Source of the DNA: a bacterium
Lineage (GTDB): Bacteria; CG03
Direction: 5' to 3'
Assembly: GCA_013791675.1 (NCBI GenBank)
Contig: VMTI01000136.1
Coordinates: 1-5,715 of the forward strand
DNA: 5,715 nt
Shown piece after piece: positions 1 through 5,423 of the stretch. Position 1 is the first letter of the stretch, and each line of letters opens with the position of its first letter. The position numbers and the translations under genes were made by a program. A model generated the notes under the pieces. That model worked only from the letters and a program-made list of their open reading frames with translations, ran no database searches and was not told where the DNA came from.

Positions 1-301
1 AGATTGGGTATTCGGTCTTTGCAAGGGCAAAGAAAGATTAAAAGACGAAAATGGTATAAAAGCACACCCTGCCCAAAAACCCCTAAAGCTTATCCAACAA
101 GTTTTGCTAACAGCCAGCAACAAGGGTGATTTAGTTTTTGATCCTTTTATGGGGAGCGGAACAACTGCGGTTGTTGCAGAAGCATTGGGGCGGAAATGGA
201 TTGGAATTGAGCGGAATGAGAAGTATGTAACGCTTTCAAAAAATAGAATTAGGAAATTTATAGATGATAAAAATAAGGAAGAAAGACGAAGAACAAACTA
301 A
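1..301 (+). CDS. Site-specific DNA methyltransferase (N6-adenine or N4-cytosine), C-terminal fragment
   Basis: This is the end of a gene that begins outside the window; the first full codon is at base 2, leaving 99 codons before TAA at 299-301. The frame is open from the window edge, and the first possible internal start (TTG at 104) falls in the middle of the domain, so it is not a gene start. The visible part holds HPAQKP (the motif X region), then DPFMGSGTT at 140-166, which is the S-adenosylmethionine-binding motif I, then GRKWIGIE (motif II region). Motif I lying near the C-terminus means the catalytic DPPY/SPPY motif and target-recognition region lie upstream. That is the beta-type order of amino-methyltransferases that modify adenine N6 or cytosine N4 in DNA. 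The target site, and whether a restriction partner exists, cannot be told. Composition is AT-richer than the genes downstream, in keeping with mobile restriction-modification genes. The family call is firm; specificity is unknown. Confidence 0.9.
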   Translation, partial: DWVFGLCKGKERLKDENGIKAHPAQKPLKLIQQVLLTASNKGDLVFDPFMGSGTTAVVAEALGRKWIGIERNEKYVTLSKNRIRKFIDDKNKEERRRTN

Positions 302-386
302 AACAGGCAACTACTTAGTGTGGTAGATGTTAAACTGGTTTGGCCCTGATTTGATGAAATAAACGGTACCGTGTTTAATATTTCCC

Positions 387-413
387 ATCCCCTTTTCCAA
401 GGGATTTTTTTTT
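387..413 (+). terminator. Rho-independent terminator after the methyltransferase gene
   Basis: The left arm ATCCCCTT (387-394) pairs with AAGGGAT (399-405), with one unpaired C and a TTCC loop. It runs straight into nine T residues at 405-413. The position, about 85 bases after the methyltransferase stop and 100 before glyA, suits the end of the upstream transcript. It separates the methyltransferase from the metabolic genes. Confidence 0.75.
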
Positions 414-513
414 GCTATTATTATCTCGTAAAAATTGATTTAAAAGCAGGCGTTCAGCAAAGATTTTTTGATAGAAATTTTTGACAATACGATGTGGTTT
501 GACGGGAGGAATG

Positions 514-1761
514 ATGTTTGAACATCTTAAGAAAAGCGACAGTGAAGTTTATGAAATAGTTAAAAAGGAATACCGCAGACAGGAGGAATGCCTTGAATTG
601 ATAGCTTCGGAAAATTTTGCTTCTTATCCCGTTCTTGAAGCGGCTTCGTCCTTTTTTACCAATAAATATGCGGAAGGGTATCCGGGTAAGAGATATTACG
701 GCGGCTGCGGGCCCTGCGATGAAATAGAACGGACGGCGCAGGAGAGATGCAGGAAACTGTTCAACGCGGAACACGCAAACGTTCAGCCCCATTCGGGAAC
801 GCAGGCGAACATGGCCGTTTACTTTTCCGTTTTAAGCCCCGGAGATACGATCATGGGGATGCATCTCTCCCATGGCGGTCACCTGTCGCACGGTCATCCG
901 ACATCATTCTCCGGCAGATATTTCCACACAGTGCCGATTGAGCTTGACAGGCGGACGGGAATGATTGATTACGATGTGGTAAATCGGCTTGCGGAGAAAA
1001 CCAAGCCGAAGCTTATTGTCGCCGGCGCCTCCGCATATTCAAGGATAATAGATTTTAAGAAATTCAGGGAAATCTGCGACCATGTGGGCGCGTACCTTAT
1101 GTCCGATATAGCGCACATCGCCGGCCTTGTGGTAGCGGGCCTTCATCCCTCGCCGTTTCCTCATTCGGATTTCGTTACGACCACCACGCACAAGACTCTC
1201 CGCGGGCCCCGCGGCGGGCTTGCCATGTGCAGAAAGGAATTTGCCGAGCTGCTGGATAAGAATATTTTTCCGGGAATCCAGGGCGGGCCTTTTATGCACA
1301 TAATCGCGGCGAAAGCGGTGGCTTTCGGAGAAGCGATGAAGCCGGAATTCCGTTTATACCAGGAACAGATTGTCAAAAACAGCAAAGCTCTGGCCGAAGG
1401 GCTTATTGAAGAAAAGTTTAATTTAGTAAGCGGAGGCACAGATAATCACATGATTCTTGTAGATCTCAGAAACAAAGGAATAAAAGGCAATCTTGCTCAG
1501 TATATTCTTGAGGAAGCAGGCATCACCTCTAATAAAAATTCCATACCCAACGATACGGAAAAGCCTTTTATCACTTCGGGTATAAGGCTGGGGACGCCGG
1601 CAGTAACCACAAGAGGTATGAAAGAAGCCCAAATGAAGCAGATAGCGGTTTTTATAAGCAGGGCCATAAATTCGGCGGATAACAAAGAGGCTCTGAAAGA
1701 AATAAAAAAAGAAGTAAGGAAGATGACGGACACTTTCCCGATTTATGGATGGACTGAATAA
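514..1761 (+). CDS. glyA: Serine hydroxymethyltransferase
   Basis: This pyridoxal-phosphate enzyme of the cytosol interconverts serine plus tetrahydrofolate with glycine plus 5,10-methylene-tetrahydrofolate. The 415-residue length matches the bacterial family (E. coli GlyA has 417). Family signatures run throughout: LIASENF near the N-terminus, NKYAEGYPGKRYYGGC, ANVQPHSGTQAN, SDIAHIAGLV with cofactor-contacting Asp198 and His201, TTTTHKTLRGPRGG with the Schiff-base lysine Lys227, SGGTDNH, and TSGIRLGTPA with the carboxylate-binding Arg358. No key residue is missing. Two adjacent ATGs occur at 511 and 514. The second is preferred because GGAGG (505-509) lies four bases from it and only one base from the first; 511 remains possible. 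A TTG-initiated extension to 481 adds residues unlike the family. No convincing promoter is visible in the 212-base gap upstream. Downstream, a hairpin and a 191-base gap suggest that glyA is transcribed apart from the CODH cluster, though both concern one-carbon metabolism. Confidence 0.97.
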   Translation: MFEHLKKSDSEVYEIVKKEYRRQEECLELIASENFASYPVLEAASSFFTNKYAEGYPGKRYYGGCGPCDEIERTAQERCRKLFNAEHANVQPHSGTQANMAVYFSVLSPGDTIMGMHLSHGGHLSHGHPTSFSGRYFHTVPIELDRRTGMIDYDVVNRLAEKTKPKLIVAGASAYSRIIDFKKFREICDHVGAYLMSDIAHIAGLVVAGLHPSPFPHSDFVTTTTHKTLRGPRGGLAMCRKEFAELLDKNIFPGIQGGPFMHIIAAKAVAFGEAMKPEFRLYQEQIVKNSKALAEGLIEEKFNLVSGGTDNHMILVDLRNKGIKGNLAQYILEEAGITSNKNSIPNDTEKPFITSGIRLGTPAVTTRGMKEAQMKQIAVFISRAINSADNKEALKEIKKEVRKMTDTFPIYGWTE

Positions 1762-1780
1762 TTTATTCAGCCGCTTTTTT
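1754..1780 (+). terminator. Possible intrinsic terminator overlapping the glyA stop
   Basis: CTGAATAA (1754-1761) and TTATTCAG (1763-1770) are perfect inverted repeats with one base between them. In RNA the inner pairs must open to form a loop, leaving about 6-7 bp. CCGC and then six T residues (1775-1780) follow. The stem is AT-rich and the T-run is set off by four bases, so termination may be weak and some readthrough into cooC is possible. Confidence 0.45.
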
Positions 1781-1816
1781 CTCTCCTCTATTTTCAACTT
1801 CAAATCTCAAAAATAT

Positions 1817-1845
1817 TTGCAGCCTTTGCCCTAAAATTGTATGAT
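1817..1845 (+). promoter_or_regulatory. Candidate sigma70-type promoter for the CODH/ACS operon
   Basis: TATGAT (1840-1845) matches five of six bases of the -10 consensus. It lies 17 bases after TTGCAG (1817-1822), which matches only the TTG of the -35 consensus. Transcription would start near 1852, giving a leader of about 100 bases before cooC. It is the best candidate in the gap after glyA, but the -35 box is weak and the call rests on pattern only. No CooA-like inverted repeat was recognised nearby. Confidence 0.35.
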
Positions 1846-1952
1846 AGCATGACATAGCCTGACCCTTCTTAAATACCCACGATGTCGGGATGGTTTTGAG
1901 CGTTTGGGTTAGACATGAAACCGGACATAGGCAAAAAAGGGAGAAACGAACG

Positions 1953-2690
1953 GTGAAAATAGCGGTATCGGGAAAAGGAGGAAGCGGAAAGACAACAATT
2001 GCCGCACTTCTCGCGGTGATCTTGAAAGAAAGAGGATTCAAAGTCCTTGCGATTGACTGCGATCCTGACAGCAATCTCCTTACCCTCTTTGACAGTAAAG
2101 CGGAGTTACAGTCAATCTCAGGATTGAAAGAGATGATAAAAGAAAGGACCGCCGCCGACGGAGGCCTTTTCAAACTGAACCCTTTCGTGAACGACCTGCC
2201 GGACAAATATTCACTGGACTTTGACGGGATAAGGATAATGCAGATCGGGAAATATACGAACAAGACCGGCTGTTTCTGTCCGGAAAACGCGCTCATAAAG
2301 GCGCTCATTAACCACCTTGTCCTGGATAGAGACGAGGCGGTGGTGCTTGATATGGAAGCCGGAATAGAACACTTGACGCGCGGCGTTGTTGCCGGAGTAG
2401 ATATTCTTTTCCTGATTGTAGAGCCGGAAATAAAGAGTGTAGAAACCTCCCTGAAGATTAAAGAGCTCGCGGAAAAGCTGGGGATTAAGCGTATAGAAAT
2501 TATCGCGAATAAGATATGGGATGAGTCCGATAAGGACTATTTGCGCGGTAAAGTCAGTAAAATTGATTTTGCGGGATTTATTTCATACAATAAAAATCTG
2601 CGGAAAGAACGCGGAGAATTGAAGAACACGGGGCAGATAAAGAAAGAACTGGAAATAATTCTGGAGCAGTGCGATATGAGGTTGAAATAG
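1953..2690 (+). CDS. cooC: CODH nickel-insertion accessory ATPase CooC
   Basis: CooC is a dimeric, MinD/NifH-type P-loop ATPase that helps load nickel into the C-cluster of carbon monoxide dehydrogenase in the cytoplasm. The 245-residue product opens with the deviant Walker A motif GKGGSGKTT (residues 7-15). It then shows the switch I-like segment DCDPDSN, the GCFCPENAL segment with Cys107 and Cys109, and VVLDMEAGIEHL, the switch II/Walker B region. The CxC pair is the one that joins the CooC dimer and binds metal in characterised family members. The GTG start at 1953 is chosen because the P-loop begins a few codons later, as in the family, and AAGGGAG (1937-1943) lies nine bases upstream. 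An in-frame ATG at 1890 would add 21 basic residues with no clear ribosome binding site. The gene leads the cluster, and cooS follows after 42 bases. CooC is favoured over other ParA/NifH-like ATPases because of the CxC motif and the neighbour. Confidence 0.95.
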   Translation: MKIAVSGKGGSGKTTIAALLAVILKERGFKVLAIDCDPDSNLLTLFDSKAELQSISGLKEMIKERTAADGGLFKLNPFVNDLPDKYSLDFDGIRIMQIGKYTNKTGCFCPENALIKALINHLVLDRDEAVVLDMEAGIEHLTRGVVAGVDILFLIVEPEIKSVETSLKIKELAEKLGIKRIEIIANKIWDESDKDYLRGKVSKIDFAGFISYNKNLRKERGELKNTGQIKKELEIILEQCDMRLK

Positions 2691-2703
2691 TGAAAGACCG
2701 GTA

Positions 2704-2727
2704 TGACGCCCTTCAGGCGTCAGGAGG
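2704..2727 (+). promoter_or_regulatory. Hairpin directly against the cooS ribosome binding site
   Basis: TGACGCC (2704-2710), loop CTTCA, and GGCGTCA (2716-2722) form a perfect 7-bp stem in the 42-base cooC-cooS gap. The last stem base is also the first base of the Shine-Dalgarno sequence AGGAGG (2722-2727), which sits five bases before the cooS ATG. There is no T-run, so it is not a terminator. It could tune cooS translation or protect the cooS mRNA 5' end after processing; its role is inferred. Confidence 0.5.
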
Positions 2728-2732
2728 ATATA

Positions 2733-4634
2733 ATGAAGAAGGCTAGTGAATTGACACATGATAAAGCAAGCAGGGAGGTTCTTGAAAATAACCCGCAACT
2801 TGAAACAGCATGGACGAGATATGAGAAGATGCTCCCCCAGTGCGGTTTCGGAGAAATGGGGCTGTGCTGTAAGAACTGCGCTATGGGGCCCTGTAGAATT
2901 GATCCGTTCGGCGACGGCCCTGATAAAGGTATCTGCGGCGCCACCTCCGAGATAATTTCCGCGAGGAATCTCGTAAGGATGATTGCCGCCGGTTCCGCGG
3001 CGCATTCCGATCATGGCCGTGATATCGTTCACACACTGCTCCTTGCCGCTGAGGGCAAGACAAATGGATATTCAATCAAAGATAAAAAGAAACTTCTTGT
3101 TATTGCAACGGAATATGGGATAAAGACAGAGGGCAGAGATACCAATGCGATAGCAAAGGACGTGGCGGAAATAGCGTACGCGGAGTTTTCACAGCAGCAG
3201 GGTGAACTCAGATTTATTAAGCGCGCTCCTGAAAAAAGACAGAAAATCTGGAGGGACCTTAAAATAGTGCCAAGAGGAATAGACAGGGAAGTGGTTGATA
3301 CCCTGCACAGAACTCATGTAGGCGCTGACAACGATGATCTTTCTCTGTTTTTACAAGGGTTAAGGAATTCTCTGGCCGACGGCTGGGGCGGTTCCATGAT
3401 CGCTACGGAACTTTCTGATATTCTGTTCGGAAGCCCCAAACCGATAAGGTCAAAAGTAAATCTGGGTGTTATAAGCAAAGACGAAGTGAATATAATCGTT
3501 CACGGCCATGAGCCGACATTATCCGATGTCATGGTCGCTGCGGTACGTGATAAGGAGATGCTGGAATACGCCAGGAGTAAAGGAGCAAAAGGCATAAATC
3601 TTGCCGGAATATGCTGTACGGCAAATGAAATACTTATGCGTCATGGAATACCTATCGCGGGCAATTTCCTTCAGCAGGAACTGGCAATCGCGACGGGCGC
3701 CGTTGAAGTTATGCTCGTGGATATCCAGTGCGTTATGCCGGCGCTGGGAGATCTCTGCCAGTGCTCACACACAAAACTTATTTCAACTTCTCCTAAGGCA
3801 AAATTCCCGTTTGCCACACACATGGAATTTAATGAAGAGAAAGCGCTGGATATTGCCAAGGAAATCGTTAAAGTCGCTATAGATAATTTTCCGAACAGAG
3901 TAGCAGCAAAGGTGAATATACCTGATGTGACAATGGATCTTGTCGCCGGTTTTACAGCCGAATCTGTTTCCCAGTTTTTGGGAGGGAAATACCGTTCAAC
4001 ATACCGTCCGCTGAACGATGCCATAATATCAGGCCGGCTGAGGGGAGCCGTAGGTATCGTCGGGTGCAACAACCCCAAACAGGTGCACGATTTGTGTCAT
4101 ATTAGACTTACGAAGGAACTGATCAAGAGAGATGTGCTCGTCGTCACGACCGGCTGTTCCGCGATTGCCTGTGCGAAAGAGGGGCTCCTCACACCCGAAG
4201 CAAAAGATATTTGTGGTCCCGGACTAAAAGAAATCTGCGATACTGTGGGAATTCCTCCTGTTCTTCATCTGGGTTCCTGCGTCGATATATCCAGGATTCT
4301 CGTGATACTGTGCAATGTCCTGAAAGAAGGCGGCCTGGGAGAAGATTTCTCAGACCTGCCGGTAGCGGCCGCGGCTCCTGAGTGGATGAGCGAAAAAGCC
4401 GTTGCTATCGCGTTTTACGCCGTGGGTTCGGGGATAAACACTTTTCTCGGCAATCCTTTCCCGGTCATAGGGAGTGAGAAAGTGAAGAAATTCCTGCTGG
4501 AAGATATTGAAAACCTGGTCGGCGCCAAGTTTGTTTTTGAGGCCGATCCGGTAAAGACGGCTGATATGATTGTAAAACTGCTTGATGAAAAGAGAAAAAA
4601 ACTGGGGCTGAAACCGGTAGCGGAAAAAAATTAA
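2733..4634 (+). CDS. cooS: Anaerobic Ni-Fe-S carbon monoxide dehydrogenase, catalytic subunit
   Basis: This cytoplasmic homodimeric enzyme interconverts CO and CO2 (CO + H2O = CO2 + 2 e- + 2 H+). The 633 residues match the CooS class (about 630-640). All metal ligands of the family are visible. The D-cluster cysteines bridging the dimer are Cys37 and Cys45 (CX7C), and the B-cluster cysteines are Cys46, Cys49, Cys54 and Cys68. The C-cluster ligands are His259 (VHGHEP), the Cys294-Cys295 pair (GICCTANE), Cys333 (DIQC), Cys445 (VGCNN), Cys475 (TTGCSA) and Cys516 (GSCVD). The acid/base residues His91 (AAHSDHG) and Lys555 (SEKAVAIA) are also present, so the enzyme should be active. ATG 2733 follows AGGAGG by five bases; ATG 2703, ten codons upstream, lacks a binding site. 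The cooC gene before it supplies maturation, and the ferredoxin gene begins 13 bases after. With acsB in the same cluster the protein may serve as the CODH partner of acetyl-CoA synthase (role AcsA), although its N-terminal cysteine region looks like monofunctional CooS. Confidence 0.97.
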   Translation: MKKASELTHDKASREVLENNPQLETAWTRYEKMLPQCGFGEMGLCCKNCAMGPCRIDPFGDGPDKGICGATSEIISARNLVRMIAAGSAAHSDHGRDIVHTLLLAAEGKTNGYSIKDKKKLLVIATEYGIKTEGRDTNAIAKDVAEIAYAEFSQQQGELRFIKRAPEKRQKIWRDLKIVPRGIDREVVDTLHRTHVGADNDDLSLFLQGLRNSLADGWGGSMIATELSDILFGSPKPIRSKVNLGVISKDEVNIIVHGHEPTLSDVMVAAVRDKEMLEYARSKGAKGINLAGICCTANEILMRHGIPIAGNFLQQELAIATGAVEVMLVDIQCVMPALGDLCQCSHTKLISTSPKAKFPFATHMEFNEEKALDIAKEIVKVAIDNFPNRVAAKVNIPDVTMDLVAGFTAESVSQFLGGKYRSTYRPLNDAIISGRLRGAVGIVGCNNPKQVHDLCHIRLTKELIKRDVLVVTTGCSAIACAKEGLLTPEAKDICGPGLKEICDTVGIPPVLHLGSCVDISRILVILCNVLKEGGLGEDFSDLPVAAAAPEWMSEKAVAIAFYAVGSGINTFLGNPFPVIGSEKVKKFLLEDIENLVGAKFVFEADPVKTADMIVKLLDEKRKKLGLKPVAEKN

Positions 4635-4647
4635 GCGGGGTGCAGCG

Positions 4648-5148
4648 ATGAAAATAATATACATAACCCCTGAGAAATGCCTTGCCTGCAGGAGCTGTCA
4701 GCTTGCCTGCGCGGTCGCCCATTCCAAAAGCAAAGAATTAGCCAAAGCAATTGCGGAAGAACCCCGTCCCGCAGCCAGGATCAGTGTAATCGGGTGCGAA
4801 GATGTGAATCTACCTCTCCAGTGCCGTCACTGTGATGACGCGCCGTGCGTTGCGGTATGCCCCAGTAAGGCTTTGAGGAAAGAAGAAAACGGGATTGTTT
4901 TTTTGGACAGTGAATCATGCATAGGATGTGATTTCTGTATTATTGCATGTCCCTTTGGTGTTATTAAAAAAAACAGGGAAGGAAAAGCGGTGATAAAATG
5001 CGATTTATGCAGGGAAAGGCTGAAAAAAGGAGAGGAACCCGCCTGCGTCGCGGCTTGTCCCACGAAAGCGCTGGTGTTTGCGGAACCGGAACCGGAATCA
5101 AAGGAAAAGAAAAAGAAGTTTCTGACAGAGATTAAAAAGAAAGAATGA
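4648..5148 (+). CDS. cooF: CooF-like four-cluster [4Fe-4S] ferredoxin
   Basis: This 166-residue iron-sulfur electron carrier is of the CooF/HycB/DmsB type. Sixteen cysteines fall in the family pattern: Cys11, 14, 17, 21; Cys59, 62, 67, 71; Cys91, 94, 97, 101; and Cys118, 121, 133, 137. That is enough for four [4Fe-4S] clusters. The N-terminal segment around CRSCQLACAVAHSKS is typical of CooF proteins that take electrons from CooS and pass them to hydrogenases or other acceptors. There is no signal peptide, so it should act in the cytoplasm. The last 21 residues form an unusual tail with 14 Glu or Lys residues. The gene follows cooS by 13 bases with only a poor Shine-Dalgarno match (GGGGTG, 4637-4642), which suggests coupling to cooS translation. 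Its exact partner is not shown; besides CooS it could link to an oxidoreductase outside the window. Confidence 0.9.
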   Translation: MKIIYITPEKCLACRSCQLACAVAHSKSKELAKAIAEEPRPAARISVIGCEDVNLPLQCRHCDDAPCVAVCPSKALRKEENGIVFLDSESCIGCDFCIIACPFGVIKKNREGKAVIKCDLCRERLKKGEEPACVAACPTKALVFAEPEPESKEKKKKFLTEIKKKE

Positions 5149-5207
5149 CAAAATTAATATGCGACGCTTGCTCATACCTAGTGTCCTACGGGAAGGAGAA
5201 AGGTTAA
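5145..5207 (+). CDS. Possible 20-residue CxxC mini-protein
   Basis: An ATG at 5145 overlaps the ferredoxin stop in an ATGA arrangement and opens a 20-codon frame ending at TAA 5205-5207. The peptide reads MTKLICDACSYLVSYGKEKG and carries one CxxC pair (Cys6, Cys9). It fills most of the 71-base gap, and the strong ribosome binding site of the next gene begins at its stop. The 4-base overlap is a common sign of translational coupling. The frame is the same as that of the next gene, with a single stop between, so it could also be a detached N-terminus. An open run of this length is not rare by chance, and no good Shine-Dalgarno precedes it. Function is unknown. Confidence 0.35.
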   Translation: MTKLICDACSYLVSYGKEKG

Positions 5208-5213
5208 AGGAGG
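5206..5213 (+). promoter_or_regulatory. Strong ribosome binding site fixing a GTG start
   Basis: AAAGGAGG is a full Shine-Dalgarno match, six bases before the GTG at 5220. It favours this GTG over the in-frame ATG at 5235. The overlapping GTG at 5218 is in another frame and reaches a stop after twelve codons. Confidence 0.75.
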
Positions 5214-5219
5214 CAAAGT

Positions 5220-5423
5220 GTGGGGGATAGAGGTATGGAAAGTAAAAAGGGATTAGCTGTCTGCGGTAGATGCGGAGAAAAATATGCTTCTCTGAAACAG
5301 GTTGAAGTAGTGAAAAAGAAACTAAAAAATGATAAATTAAATGAGATTCTTAACCTCTGCTCTGCGTGTAGGAAGATAAGAGTAACCGAGAATTTTAAGA
5401 ATACGGGAGGGATTGATGTCTAA
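5220..5423 (+). CDS. Small zinc-ribbon-like protein of the CODH/ACS cluster
   Basis: I do not recognise this 67-residue protein as a named family. It has two CxxC pairs, Cys15-Cys18 (CGRCG) and Cys47-Cys50 (CSAC), separated by 28 residues. Between them lies a Lys-rich stretch likely to be helical (about residues 25-46). This layout would bind one zinc, or less likely iron as in rubredoxin-like knuckles. There is no signal peptide or membrane segment. The GTG start is set by a strong AAAGGAGG; ATG 5235 would remove five residues without touching the cysteines. The gene sits between the ferredoxin and acsB and overlaps acsB by eight bases, so their translation is probably coupled. That points to a role in assembling or regulating the CODH/ACS proteins or in metal handling, but this is guilt by association only. 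Confidence 0.75.
   Translation: MGDRGMESKKGLAVCGRCGEKYASLKQVEVVKKKLKNDKLNEILNLCSACRKIRVTENFKNTGGIDV

Noticed and set aside
363..372. 10-bp palindrome ACGGTACCGT between the methyltransferase gene and glyA
   Set aside because: It is a single short palindrome with no second copy seen and no position relative to a promoter; it may be chance.
481..486. TTGACA, a perfect -35 box, just before glyA
   Set aside because: At the proper distance (about 17 bases) lies the glyA ribosome binding site rather than a -10 box, so it cannot drive glyA in the usual way.
1840..1952. CooA-like operator upstream of cooC
   Set aside because: TGACA- and TGTCG-like words occur, but not as the spaced inverted repeat expected for CooA. 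The repeated GACATAG (1851 and 1924) is too short to mean much.
1763..2308. Long open frame on the minus strand across the glyA-cooC gap and cooC
   Set aside because: Most of it is antisense to the conserved cooC frame and its translation shows no domain; it is a shadow of the real gene. The same holds for the other minus-strand frames in glyA, cooS and cooF.
2703..2732. Upstream ATG that would add ten residues to CooS
   Set aside because: It has no ribosome binding site, lies within the hairpin region, and the ATG at 2733 has AGGAGG at a good distance.
5205..5207. Programmed readthrough of TAA joining the mini-ORF to the 67-residue gene
   Set aside because: A strong Shine-Dalgarno sequence starts at the stop codon and serves the downstream GTG, so separate initiation is simpler. 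There is no sign of a readthrough signal.
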